Positions 34,434 through 44,623 of a DNA stretch of 64,000 nucleotides are shown in pieces; position 1 is the first letter of the stretch, and each line of letters starts with the position of its first letter. Source of the stretch: Bacteroidaceae bacterium. GTDB taxonomy: Bacteria > Bacteroidota > Bacteroidia > Bacteroidales > Bacteroidaceae. Location of the stretch: NCBI GenBank assembly GCA_900770655.1, contig CAAGLA010000038.1, positions 62,001-126,000 on the forward strand, written 5' to 3'. Both the position numbers and the translations under genes were made by a program. The notes under the pieces are model-generated. The model was given only the letters and a program-made list of their open reading frames with translations, ran no database searches and was not told the DNA's origin.

Positions 34434-37400
34434 ATGTTTAGACACCGTTTAAGTAAATTGAGCTCGATATCGCTGCTTGCGATATGTATGCTGTTTGTCG
34501 GCGGTTCATTGCAGTCTTGTCAAGACTGGTTCGATGATTACAAATACGACGACGAAGAACCTAATTGGTTGGGTGCAAGTATTTACGATTTCCTAAAGGA
34601 AGGTACACCCGGTCACACCTACTCTAATTTCGTGGCTATCATTGATAGTCTCGGTGAAACAGAGACTTTGTCTCATACCGGTAGCAAAACTCTATTCGTG
34701 GCCGACGATGCTGCGTTTGAGGAGTTCTTCAAGAACAACCCGTGGGGTGTTACAAGCGTTGGTGAGATGACAAAGGCCCAGATGAAGATTATTCTTTACA
34801 GCGCAATGCTCGACAATGCTATGCTGCTCGATATGATGGCAAGTACAGGTGCCGGCAGCGGTGACGAAGGAACCTGTCTGCGTCGTTATACATCGGCAAA
34901 TATAATTGACACCATTCCATTGGTTACCGAAGAAGATATGCCTGCATACAACAAGTATTGGGCAGCTTTGAACGGCGGTCAGCCTGCTAAGCCAATGCGC
35001 TTGGCTATGGACGGAACAGCTCCTATGATGGTACACTTCTTGTACGATTATTTGAGAAACAACGCCATTAAGGCTTCCGATATCGCGTTCCTCTTCAGGA
35101 AGGACGGTGTGCCTACAAATACATTCAAAGATAACGAGGCGCTTGTCTTTGGCCACAAGATTGTTGCCAGTGGCGTAACTGCGGGAAGCTTTTCCGAAGA
35201 TACATTGACCATCACTTGTAAGAACGGTTACATATATCGTCTCGACGGTCTTCTTCTTCCGCCGTCAAATATGGCAGCTGAGCTCCGTGCGCACGAGGAT
35301 ACAGAAATATTCAGCCACCTGCTCGACCGTTTCTGCGTTCCTGTATATGACGGTGCCCTGTCGGCCGATTATCAGGCATTCTACAATACAAAAGACAGTA
35401 TATATCGTCTAAGATATTTCACAGACGCTTACCCTACAACCCCGTTGCTCGATTCAAAGAATGCAAATCCTACTCAAGATGAATTGTTGAACTTCGATCC
35501 GGGTTGGAACGAATATAAGGGACAGCTTGCTAAAGAGCGCGATATGGCTGCAATGTTCGTGCCTAACGACGATGTCTTGTACGAATATTTCGGAACATCG
35601 GAAGGTTCCGGCCGTTTCTTGCTCGACCAGTATGCTCCCGATATTGAAATTACAGACCAAGCAACTCTTCTTCAGGCTCTCGACAGTGTTCCTGAAATCC
35701 TTATTGCTGAGTTCCTTAACAATCTTATGAAACCATCGTTTGTTGGAACAGTTCTTAGCAAGTTCGACAAGATAACCGACGATGCCAACGACCCTATTGG
35801 TCTTGAAGAGCATCACGTTGACGAGTGCGTTATTGCAAACAACGGTGTCATCTATATATTGAATAACGTATTCGGTCCTGCAAGCTATCAGGCTGTATCT
35901 GCGCCTACAAAGGTATTCGAGAATATGCTCATTATGCGTAATATCATCAAACAGCTCGATTACGACAACTACCTCCTTGCTATGGATGCCGAGTATAGCT
36001 TCATAGTTCCCGATGACGATTATTTTGTCTATTACGACCCTATCACACATAACTATGGTGACCCGAAGGCATACGTGTTCCACTATAACGCAGACCGCCC
36101 GAAGAATACAGCCCGTGCTACAGAACTTTGGGCCGAAACATTCAAATTTGACCCTCAAACATACCAGATAGCCGACACCGCAGTAGCTTCATTCGGTCCG
36201 GTGAGTCTGTCGGGCAAGAAGTTCAATGGTAATACATTTATGGCAAACCGTATGACCGACCTTATGGAATACCTTATTATATTAGGCGACATAGAGTCGG
36301 GTAACAAATATTATCAGACAAAGGGCTATGGTACAATAAAGGTCGAATATAACGGCCCTGAAAATATTGTATTCTATGGTGGTGAGCAAATAGAGAATGG
36401 TACATCTGTTGCACTTGGTCTCAGATATGCTCAAAAGAACGGTAGAACATACTGTACAGTTGCCGGTGAAGAGAATACTCTAACCCGCAAATATACCGGT
36501 GTTCCAACACCGCCTACAAGGTCGGTTTACACAAATCTGAAGAGATTCGGTGAAAACGAAACCGATTTGTACTATGAATTCTTCCAGCTCTGTAATCCGG
36601 CAAACTTCTCTTCGATGCTCGAAGCTATGTTCCCCGATGCAGACTCTACTTCAATACTGGAAGACTCTTTGAAACTCTATTCAATCTTCTACAACGATGC
36701 CGAAGGTGGTACAATAGTTAATGGCATTCCATTCTTCAGCACATATCACTATACAGTATATGTTCCTTCAAACGAGTCTATCAGAGAGTTGTTCGACCGC
36801 GGTCTTCCTGTATGGGAGCAGGTTGAGGAACTTGCTGCGACACATCCTGCAAAGGCTGCGTCTGTAATGCGTATGCTCAACAAGTTCATCCGTTATCACT
36901 TCCAAGACAACTCTGTATATGTAGACAACAATCCGTTTACTATTGCAGCTCCCGGCGGAGGCTTCAACAGCGAGGCAAACTTCGCAACAGCCGTTATCAA
37001 TGACAGAACCGGCCGTTTCTACGAAACTATTGTAAGAACCGCTTCCGATGGCAAGACTCTCATTGTTAAAGACGACCTGACAGAATACAGCGACTATGAC
37101 AATTGGGCAAGAGTAATTACAACCGGCGAAGAGGGCAAGTACTGGAACGTTATGTGCCGCGACTTCATTTATACAACAAACTCCGAACAGATTCCTCAAA
37201 CAATATCAACCTCTTCATTTGCTGTGCTGCAGCCAATTAACCGCGCATTGCTCAATACATCGCTGTTTGGTTACGACGGCCTTATACGTCGTTTCGCAGC
37301 AACCGGCGAACTTGTCGACACAATGACTGTTAAGGGAACCAACGGCTTGGTAAGCATTGGCGGCAAGTCTCCATATCTTGTTGCCAGCCGTGGCAGGGTA

Positions 37401-37694
37401 GAGATGCCTAACCTCGCAGGTAAAAATGTGAGAATGAACATCGGTTACCTTATGTCTCCGATAAATGAAGCTAGCGAAGAGTGGGATACATACCTCACAC
37501 GTGAGGAACTGGTTCTCAAAGATAATGAACCTATGCTTGTAAACGCCGAAGGTATGCTTGTTCAATTTGTAGAAGACGAAGATGGAAACGTCATCTGCGA
37601 ATATGTAGTTGATGAAAACAACAATATGCTCAAGGTAGACAACTCGGGTAATGTCATTGAAAGAATCCCGGCAACTAACAGTGGTGTAGAATAA
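34434..37694 (+). CDS. Fasciclin-domain surface lipoprotein (first triad)
   Basis: The 1086-residue lipoprotein (LQSC, Cys29, followed by acidic residues fitting a surface-export signal) has several FAS1-like domains. The first (about 45-270) includes SKTLFVADDAAFEEFF; further copies start near residues 285, 490 and 740 with motifs such as FVPNDDVLYEYF, FIVPDDDYFVYY and YTVYVPSNESIRELF. FAS1 domains mediate adhesion and ligand binding. The protein is directly upstream of SusC and SusD (11-base gap) and probably acts with them as an extra outer-membrane binding subunit. No catalytic site is seen. Confidence 0.85.
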   Translation: MFRHRLSKLSSISLLAICMLFVGGSLQSCQDWFDDYKYDDEEPNWLGASIYDFLKEGTPGHTYSNFVAIIDSLGETETLSHTGSKTLFVADDAAFEEFFKNNPWGVTSVGEMTKAQMKIILYSAMLDNAMLLDMMASTGAGSGDEGTCLRRYTSANIIDTIPLVTEEDMPAYNKYWAALNGGQPAKPMRLAMDGTAPMMVHFLYDYLRNNAIKASDIAFLFRKDGVPTNTFKDNEALVFGHKIVASGVTAGSFSEDTLTITCKNGYIYRLDGLLLPPSNMAAELRAHEDTEIFSHLLDRFCVPVYDGALSADYQAFYNTKDSIYRLRYFTDAYPTTPLLDSKNANPTQDELLNFDPGWNEYKGQLAKERDMAAMFVPNDDVLYEYFGTSEGSGRFLLDQYAPDIEITDQATLLQALDSVPEILIAEFLNNLMKPSFVGTVLSKFDKITDDANDPIGLEEHHVDECVIANNGVIYILNNVFGPASYQAVSAPTKVFENMLIMRNIIKQLDYDNYLLAMDAEYSFIVPDDDYFVYYDPITHNYGDPKAYVFHYNADRPKNTARATELWAETFKFDPQTYQIADTAVASFGPVSLSGKKFNGNTFMANRMTDLMEYLIILGDIESGNKYYQTKGYGTIKVEYNGPENIVFYGGEQIENGTSVALGLRYAQKNGRTYCTVAGEENTLTRKYTGVPTPPTRSVYTNLKRFGENETDLYYEFFQLCNPANFSSMLEAMFPDADSTSILEDSLKLYSIFYNDAEGGTIVNGIPFFSTYHYTVYVPSNESIRELFDRGLPVWEQVEELAATHPAKAASVMRMLNKFIRYHFQDNSVYVDNNPFTIAAPGGGFNSEANFATAVINDRTGRFYETIVRTASDGKTLIVKDDLTEYSDYDNWARVITTGEEGKYWNVMCRDFIYTTNSEQIPQTISTSSFAVLQPINRALLNTSLFGYDGLIRRFAATGELVDTMTVKGTNGLVSIGGKSPYLVASRGRVEMPNLAGKNVRMNIGYLMSPINEASEEWDTYLTREELVLKDNEPMLVNAEGMLVQFVEDEDGNVICEYVVDENNNMLKVDNSGNVIERIPATNSGVE

Positions 37695-37705
37695 ACATAA
37701 AAGCT

Positions 37706-40700
37706 ATGATAAGAACAAAGTATTTATTATTACTCGTGCTTCTTTGCTGTTTTGGTACAACAGCATTCGCACAGTCGGGCGCGAGAATTTCTGGTACTGT
37801 AACAAGCGACGCCGAAGGTCCGCTGATTATGGTAAACATCACTGAGCGTGATGCCAGCAACCGTATTATCGAAGCAACAGCTACTGACTTCGAAGGTAAC
37901 TTCTCAATGGTTGTTAAAAACACCAACAACGTTATTGAGATTTCGTACATTGGCTACAAGACACAGCGTCTTGAGATTGGTTCACGTACCGTCTTCAATG
38001 TAAAGATGGTAGAGGACAATATTCTCGATGATGTCGTAATCGTTGCCGAAGAGAGAACACGTTCCGGTGGTCTCGATATTCTTGAACGCGAAATGACTCA
38101 CGCTACCCAGAAAATCAGTATGGAAGAGATGGAGGGTCTTTCGTTTGCTTCGGTAGACGAGGCGCTTCAGGGACAGATTGCCGGTCTTGACATTATTGTA
38201 TCGGGTGACGTTGGCTCAAACAACCAGATGCGTCTCCGTGGTAACTCTTCATTGACTTCGGGAAAAACTGCTGCCGAAGGCGGTATCTCGGCAGAACCTC
38301 TTATCGTTGTCGACGACAATATCTTTGAGGTTGCCGAGGGAACATTCGACTTCGAAACAGCAACCGACGAGGGCTTTGCCGAGCTTCTTATGATTAACAC
38401 CGAGGATATTGCCGAAATTGAGGTGTTGAAGGATGCTGCCTCTTGTGCCGTTTGGGGTTCACGAGGTGCCAACGGTGTTATCAAAATCAAGACAAAGCGT
38501 GGTAAGCGTGGTGCTACCCGTGTGAACTTTACATATAAGTTCAAGGATAAATGGTTGCCCGAAGGCTTGAACCTACTGAATGGTGACGACTATACAATGC
38601 TCATTAAGCAGGCCTTGTTCAACCGTAATCAAGTGGCTTCGGAAGCCGATATCCCGGAACTTAACTACGACAAGACTTTCCCCGAATATGAAAACTTCAA
38701 CAACAACACCGATTGGGTAGATGCTGTCTCTAAGCACGGTTACCGTAACGAGTACAGTGTAAACATAAGCGGTGGTGGTGAGAAGGCTACATTCCGTATA
38801 TCGGGAAGCTATGCCGACGAGACATTCCAAGTTATTGGACAGAACTCTCAGAGCGTTACTTCACGTCTTGCTCTTGACTACTTTGTATCGCAGCGCATTA
38901 AGGTAATTGCCGATTTCTCTTTCTCCTACACACATATGAGAAGAAACACCGAAGGTCTGTTGTACAATGCACAGATTATGATGCCTAATATGAGTATCTA
39001 CAAGCAGGACATCTACGGCAACAACACCGAAGACTACTATTCTATGTTGAACTACGCAGACAAGAATGACCTTGAAAGTGCTGTATATAGCCGCAAGAAT
39101 CCTCTTGCAGTAGGTCACCTTGCCGAATATTATACCGACAACTTCAGTATAAACCCACAGATTACATTCGAGTATAATCTATTGGGCCTCGAAGACGACG
39201 AGACACAACTTAAGTATCGCGGTATGGTGAACCTCAACGCTTCTACATACTCAGGTACTGTTTATACACCTGCAGCCTTGTCAAATGCCGACTGGGACGA
39301 CCCCACAAAGAACGAGTCTAAGGCCGAAGACAACAAGAGTCTTGGCTTTACTACCCGTCACCAGCTTATCTTTACTCCATACTTGGGTAACAGAGACCAC
39401 TTCTTGACAATGAATGCCCAGTTCGAGCTTCGTACATCTACAGGTAACTCTCAGTCTTCTGTTGCCCGTGGCTTGCCAACCGGCAATATAAGCAGTTCTA
39501 CTGTAGGTGCCCAGCTTGGCAGTGGTACCACTACCGGCCGTTGGGAAAGCCGCAACCTGAGTTTCGTATTCGATGCCCACTACTCATATAAGTCTAAATA
39601 CTCATTGCGTCTTGCAGTACGTGGCGAGGGTCACACTTCAATGGGTGACGATAGAAAATGGGCTGCATACCCATCTATTTCGGCACGTTGGAACATTATC
39701 GACGAGAGCTGGATGGAGTGGGCTAAACCATTTGTTTCTATGCTTTCTTTGCGTCCCGGTTTCGGTATGGACGGCCACGCGCCCGGCAGAAACCTGACTT
39801 TCAACTCATACGAGCCGCTTCAGGGCAGCAGTTATCTTGGTATGGCAGTCTTTAAGATGAACGGTATCCGTTTGACAGACCTTCGCCGTTCCGACAAGCG
39901 CGAGTGGAACATCGGTTCCGACTTTGGTTTCTTTGAAGGCAAACTCACCGGTGCGTTCAACTATTATAACGGTACAACGTATGACCAGATAGTTCCAGAG
40001 TTTAGAATTCCATCGTCAACAGGTTATTCGACATTAGGATTCAAAAATTCAGGTACAATACGCAATTCCGGTTGGGAACTTAACCTTAACCTCAATAATA
40101 TGAAGATTGTAGGTGACCTCTCGTTCTCAATGTACTTTAATATAGGTAACAACTACAACGAGATTCTTGAACTCGACGATGCATATCTCGAAAAAGAAAA
40201 TGGCAAGTACGAAGAACCCAAGAACTCGGAATATCTTGGCCGTGTACAGATAGGTAACCCAATGGGTGCTATCTATGGTTTCCGTTACAAGGGTGTTTAT
40301 CGTTACAGCTACAAGAACTGGGAAAAGGCTCTTGCCGAAGAGGCTGCCGGCCGTAACGGTACTTGTCCTATCGTTCGCGATGCCGAAGGCAACGTTGTTT
40401 ACGAGGCCGACGGTACACCTAAGAAGATGGCCCTCTTCTTCGATACCGAGACTTTGAAACCCTTTAGAGAGTATGAATTCAAGGGTGGTGATGCCATTTA
40501 CGAAGATATAAACCACGACGGTACCATCAACCAGCTCGATATCGTTTATCTTGGTAACTCAAACCCTGCAGCTCAGGGTGGTTTCGGTTTCACTTTCCGT
40601 TACAAGAAATGGAGCTTGAAGACTTCGTTCACATACCGTTGGGATGTCGATGTGGTTAATACAGCCCGTATGGGTGTTGAGAATATGTCATCGTTCGACA

Positions 40701-41059
40701 ACCAAAGTGTTGCTGTGAACTGGCGTTGGCGCAAGGAGGGTGATATCACAGAAATTCCACGTGCAGTAAACGGTAGTTCAAATGCATATAACTATCTTGG
40801 CAGTGACCGTTATGTGGAGGATGCATCGTACGTGCGTCTATCATACGTGCAGTTGTCATACGCCTTCGAACCCGACTGGCTGAAGAAGTTCGGAATGAAG
40901 AGTCTGCAGTTGTATGCTTCGGCCGACAACGTTTGCTTCTGGACAAAGTATTCAGGTCTTGACCCGGAAATCGGCAATGGCTCTAAAGGTATTGCTTGGG
41001 ATGGCTCCAAGACACCGCGTGCGCGCTCATATACAGTATCAATATCAGTTGGTTTCTAA
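37706..41059 (+). CDS. SusC/RagA-type TonB-dependent outer-membrane transporter (first triad)
   Basis: The 1117-residue protein has a signal peptide (ends TTAFAQ), an N-terminal CarboxypepD_reg-like domain (about 28-100), a TonB-box-like stretch VVIVAEE, a plug domain with LQGQIAGLDI and VLKDAASCAVWGSRGANGVI, and a 22-strand barrel ending in aromatic SVGF. It imports a ligand captured by the SusD lipoprotein encoded 12 bases downstream. The ligand is unknown; no glycosidase or peptidase belongs to this operon. It is more similar in layout to RagA-like transporters than to a classic starch SusC, though this cannot be settled by eye. Confidence 0.95.
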   Translation: MIRTKYLLLLVLLCCFGTTAFAQSGARISGTVTSDAEGPLIMVNITERDASNRIIEATATDFEGNFSMVVKNTNNVIEISYIGYKTQRLEIGSRTVFNVKMVEDNILDDVVIVAEERTRSGGLDILEREMTHATQKISMEEMEGLSFASVDEALQGQIAGLDIIVSGDVGSNNQMRLRGNSSLTSGKTAAEGGISAEPLIVVDDNIFEVAEGTFDFETATDEGFAELLMINTEDIAEIEVLKDAASCAVWGSRGANGVIKIKTKRGKRGATRVNFTYKFKDKWLPEGLNLLNGDDYTMLIKQALFNRNQVASEADIPELNYDKTFPEYENFNNNTDWVDAVSKHGYRNEYSVNISGGGEKATFRISGSYADETFQVIGQNSQSVTSRLALDYFVSQRIKVIADFSFSYTHMRRNTEGLLYNAQIMMPNMSIYKQDIYGNNTEDYYSMLNYADKNDLESAVYSRKNPLAVGHLAEYYTDNFSINPQITFEYNLLGLEDDETQLKYRGMVNLNASTYSGTVYTPAALSNADWDDPTKNESKAEDNKSLGFTTRHQLIFTPYLGNRDHFLTMNAQFELRTSTGNSQSSVARGLPTGNISSSTVGAQLGSGTTTGRWESRNLSFVFDAHYSYKSKYSLRLAVRGEGHTSMGDDRKWAAYPSISARWNIIDESWMEWAKPFVSMLSLRPGFGMDGHAPGRNLTFNSYEPLQGSSYLGMAVFKMNGIRLTDLRRSDKREWNIGSDFGFFEGKLTGAFNYYNGTTYDQIVPEFRIPSSTGYSTLGFKNSGTIRNSGWELNLNLNNMKIVGDLSFSMYFNIGNNYNEILELDDAYLEKENGKYEEPKNSEYLGRVQIGNPMGAIYGFRYKGVYRYSYKNWEKALAEEAAGRNGTCPIVRDAEGNVVYEADGTPKKMALFFDTETLKPFREYEFKGGDAIYEDINHDGTINQLDIVYLGNSNPAAQGGFGFTFRYKKWSLKTSFTYRWDVDVVNTARMGVENMSSFDNQSVAVNWRWRKEGDITEIPRAVNGSSNAYNYLGSDRYVEDASYVRLSYVQLSYAFEPDWLKKFGMKSLQLYASADNVCFWTKYSGLDPEIGNGSKGIAWDGSKTPRARSYTVSISVGF

Positions 41060-41071
41060 AAGTTGAAGAAT

Positions 41072-42811
41072 ATGAAAGCAATAAAATATATATATAAAAA
41101 ATCGCTGCTTGCCGTGGCGTTGATTGCAGGTTCTCTTTTGAGTTCGTGTACCGATTACCTGACAATTATACCCAGCAACCAGATAGTTCACGAGGACTTT
41201 TGGCAAACCGAAGACCAAGTGAACGGTATGCTTGCCCACAGCTATGTAAAGCTCATTAGTACATCTGCAATGGAGAGGGCAATTGTTTGGGGTGAACTGC
41301 GTGCCGACAATATGACTTTCCGTGAGTCGGCCGGCGCTGAATTGAAATACCTTGTCGAGGCCAACATTCTCGATGAAAACTCATATTGCAACTGGGGCGT
41401 CTTTTATGAGGCTATCAATTATGCAAACCTTGTAATTGAATATGCTCCGCTTGTTACAGAGCGCGACCCCGACTTTACCGAAGGCGACCTTCAGGTGGTT
41501 ATGGGAGAGATGTATGCGATGCGTGCATTGTGCCACTTCTACCTTGTTCGTGCCTTCCGTGATATACCAATGGCTCTTGTGCCTGCAGTTAGCGATGCCG
41601 ACCTCCCCGATTATCATCAGGTGCACCCGCTTGAGGCTCTCAACTATATAATGGAAGACCTTGAGCGTGCCGAACATATGGTTATGAATTCGGGCGGTTA
41701 TACAACCATAACCCATAACTATGGCCGTATAACAAAAAACGCAGTGTTGGCGATGAAGGCCGATGTGAATTTGTGGCGCGCGGCTTTTGCGCAGTATTAT
41801 GAGGGTGAGAGTGAACTAGTGGCTGCGGGTGATGTTCAAAGGTACTATGACGAGTGTGTGGCCGATTGCAGTACTTTGTTGGCAAATATGGAGAGCCAAT
41901 TTGAGGAAGATCTCGAAAACTCAAGCGTCGCTGTAATTAGGTATCCTTACGACCTCATACAGAACTTCGGTACTCTCAAAGACAAGCAAGACAATCATTA
42001 CAGTTCCGCATACGATATGATATTCGGTGTCCAGAATTCCACAGAGTCTATCTTTGAGTTGCAGGTGGAAGGAGTAAACACCGACGGTGAATGCTATGCT
42101 GTGTTAAACTTGTATGGAACAGAGAAGGAGCAAGGAAGGTTGGTTGTTCCCACAAACTTCCTCAGCAAGATGTATGAGACTGACGACCTCCGTGCATATA
42201 CCTATACCAATGCAAAATCATTGAAGGGTGGAGCAGATGCAAATGCCGGCGGCAATTCTAACGACACACATACAAGAATTGTAAAGTATTCAGCTAAGTC
42301 ATCGCCGGCCGGCTCATACAGAGATAAGGGAGATTTTGATGCAAACTGGATAGTTTATCGCAAAACCGATGTGCTTCTTATGATGGCAGAGGCTATGGTT
42401 AACCGTCCTTCGGCATCGATAGATGACTTTAAAGCGTCGTTCAATATTGTTAAGGCTATAAATACACGCTCGAGGGTAGATTCAACCAATATAAAGAGAC
42501 CTCTTGATATTAATTCGTATATGACACAGCAGACAGCTGCACAGCTTGTGCTTGACGAGCGTGCAAGGGAGCTCTCATACGAAGGCAAACGTTGGTTCGA
42601 CTTGGTGCGTGTTGCATTGCGCGACGGCAGCACTAACAATATTACATTTGTTGCCGACAAACTCGACAGCAACTCAGGTGTAGTTAAGAGCAAGATGGCT
42701 ACAATAGATGGCTTGTTCCTCCCGATATACATTGAGGAGATGCGCTTTAACAAGAATTTGGTGCAGAATCCGGCCTACATCAGAGAAGATGAAAGTGTGG
42801 AGATGAACTAA
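41072..42811 (+). CDS. SusD/RagB-type outer-membrane lipoprotein (first triad)
   Basis: From ATG 41072 the protein has 579 residues, lipobox LLSSC (Cys26) and the SusD fold: N-terminal SusD-like part with TPR helices (EMYAMRALCHFYLVRAFRDIP) and C-terminal RagB part ending with ERARELSYEGKRWFDLVR. It caps the partner SusC barrel and binds the ligand at the cell surface. The frame extends three codons to a TTG at 41063, which is not needed. A 42836-42872 hairpin follows, before the second triad. Confidence 0.95.
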   Translation: MKAIKYIYKKSLLAVALIAGSLLSSCTDYLTIIPSNQIVHEDFWQTEDQVNGMLAHSYVKLISTSAMERAIVWGELRADNMTFRESAGAELKYLVEANILDENSYCNWGVFYEAINYANLVIEYAPLVTERDPDFTEGDLQVVMGEMYAMRALCHFYLVRAFRDIPMALVPAVSDADLPDYHQVHPLEALNYIMEDLERAEHMVMNSGGYTTITHNYGRITKNAVLAMKADVNLWRAAFAQYYEGESELVAAGDVQRYYDECVADCSTLLANMESQFEEDLENSSVAVIRYPYDLIQNFGTLKDKQDNHYSSAYDMIFGVQNSTESIFELQVEGVNTDGECYAVLNLYGTEKEQGRLVVPTNFLSKMYETDDLRAYTYTNAKSLKGGADANAGGNSNDTHTRIVKYSAKSSPAGSYRDKGDFDANWIVYRKTDVLLMMAEAMVNRPSASIDDFKASFNIVKAINTRSRVDSTNIKRPLDINSYMTQQTAAQLVLDERARELSYEGKRWFDLVRVALRDGSTNNITFVADKLDSNSGVVKSKMATIDGLFLPIYIEEMRFNKNLVQNPAYIREDESVEMN

Positions 42812-42835
42812 ACAGGTATAAAGGTATTTTATAAG

Positions 42836-42872
42836 AGGTCTGCATAATTGGGCATACTTTTATGCAGCACCT
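42836..42872 (+). other. Intercistronic hairpin between the two triads
   Basis: AGGT-C-TGCATAA (42836-42847) pairs with TTATGCA-GC-ACCT (42860-42872), 11 bp with a small internal loop. There is no strong T tail (TTTAAAG follows). It may stabilise or partly terminate the transcript between SusD and the next fasciclin gene. Confidence 0.5.
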
Positions 42873-42903
42873 TTTAAAGAAGAAAATAAAAAACAAACTT
42901 TAT

Positions 42904-44595
42904 ATGAATACAAATATTAAACATAAAATCATTGCCGGCGCAATGTTGTTCGGTGCTCTTCTTCTCGGTGCTTCCTGCGAAGACTCCGATGGCTTGAAAG
43001 TAACTCCCGAGACTCCTTTTGCCGACAAAACAATGTTCGAGGTTATAAAGAACGATGCGACATTGACAGACTTTGTTGAGGTTCTTGATTGCTGCGGCCC
43101 TGAATGTGCCGACTCTCTCTTCAACCACGCCAGAGTATACACTCTTTGGGCACCAATGAATGGTTCTTTCAATAAGGACTCAATCATTGAGGAGATAAAT
43201 GCCGGAAACCGCGACGAGGTTTTCAAAACTTTCATTATGGCGCACATATCGAACCACTTGAAAGCTGCGAACGGTAATTTGGACGAGGACAACAAGATTC
43301 TTCTGCTGAACAAGAAGGTTGCCACCTTCGCCGGCGACTATGTGAACGGTTACACATTCTCAGGCTCTTTGTTGGTAGAAAGCAATATTCGTGTTTGGAA
43401 CGGTATTCTCCACAAGATATCCACTCCGGCTGAATACAAGTATAGCTTATGGGAATATATGCGTATGGATTCACGTGTAGACTCTGTCTCTAAATTCCTA
43501 TACTCTTTTAACGTAACAGATTTCGACCCGCGGTTGAGCACAATGGGTCCCATCGTTGACGGTGCACAGACATATATCGACTCTGTTTTCACAACAACCA
43601 ACGATATGTTGACCCCTTGGGACGGTGTCGGAAACTTGGATGCTGAAGACTCGCTCTATGTACTCTATGTCCCCACAAACGAAGTGTGGAACGAAATGGT
43701 TGCAAAGGCCGACCGTTGTTTCAACTATAACAGAATGGTTGCACAGCCCTTGTCAATGGATAGCCTTTATCGCGACTCGTTGCGTTATCACTATGCACGT
43801 CTTAATGTAATAAAGTATATGACATACAGCAATTACGAACAACGTCACGTAGAGAACTATCCCGACTCTATTATGCCTGCATACAGAAGGATAGGTGATG
43901 CCCGACGCCTGTTTGCTATGTCTCAACTCGAAAATAATGTAATATTCTCTAGACCATTCTCAAATGGCGTATTCAAAATTGTTGGAACTTCTCCTTTCAC
44001 CGAGTTTGAATTGTGGCACGATACAATTGTGCTTGAAGGTGAAAATGAGGCTATGTGTACTCAAGCAAGTGCCGACCGTACCCGTCGCCTGTCGGTAAAT
44101 GATGCAAACATAAACAAAGATTCAATCTTTGCCAATACGGAAATTTCTGAAGGCAGATATCTCGCAGCAGAGTCGGACAGAAGCCGTGTTACTGTAAAGT
44201 TTAAGGTCCCCGATCTTTTGTCGGCAAGTTATAATGTGGCAATCGTAGTAGTTCCAAAGAATATTACCAGCCAGTTTGTGACAGCAGAAGAACTGTTGCC
44301 TACTGAATATAATGTTACTATAAGCCAGAATACACACGAAGGGGTTAAGAAGTTGTTCACTTCACCAAAATTATACAACGATCCAACTCGTGTAGATACA
44401 ATGTATTTGACAGACAGTAGCGGTGAGCGTGCTGTTGTGACAATTCCTTATTGTGAGTTCTTTGAATCATTCTCGGCAGCCGACTATAATGTTGAGTTGG
44501 TAGTTCAGTCAAGGAATATTTATAATAAGAAGTATGACCAGTCAATCCGTATCGATGCGGTGATTTTTGAACCCGTAGAGACTCCTGAAGAGTAG
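42904..44595 (+). CDS. Fasciclin-domain surface lipoprotein (second triad)
   Basis: The product (563 residues from ATG 42904) has lipobox LLGASC (Cys25) followed by Glu-Asp. The first FAS1-like domain (about 35-190) includes VYTLWAPMNGSFNKDSIIEEI and SNIRVWNGILHKI; a second spans about 195-380 with YVLYVPTNEVWNEM. A C-terminal beta-rich domain (about 400-560) completes it. It is half the size of the first triad's fasciclin protein but fills the same position, two bases before SusC. The open frame extends to ATG 42862; the later ATG gives the proper signal. Confidence 0.82.
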   Translation: MNTNIKHKIIAGAMLFGALLLGASCEDSDGLKVTPETPFADKTMFEVIKNDATLTDFVEVLDCCGPECADSLFNHARVYTLWAPMNGSFNKDSIIEEINAGNRDEVFKTFIMAHISNHLKAANGNLDEDNKILLLNKKVATFAGDYVNGYTFSGSLLVESNIRVWNGILHKISTPAEYKYSLWEYMRMDSRVDSVSKFLYSFNVTDFDPRLSTMGPIVDGAQTYIDSVFTTTNDMLTPWDGVGNLDAEDSLYVLYVPTNEVWNEMVAKADRCFNYNRMVAQPLSMDSLYRDSLRYHYARLNVIKYMTYSNYEQRHVENYPDSIMPAYRRIGDARRLFAMSQLENNVIFSRPFSNGVFKIVGTSPFTEFELWHDTIVLEGENEAMCTQASADRTRRLSVNDANINKDSIFANTEISEGRYLAAESDRSRVTVKFKVPDLLSASYNVAIVVVPKNITSQFVTAEELLPTEYNVTISQNTHEGVKKLFTSPKLYNDPTRVDTMYLTDSSGERAVVTIPYCEFFESFSAADYNVELVVQSRNIYNKKYDQSIRIDAVIFEPVETPEE

Positions 44596-44623
44596 TTTGC
44601 ACATTGAAAAAAGAAAATTAACT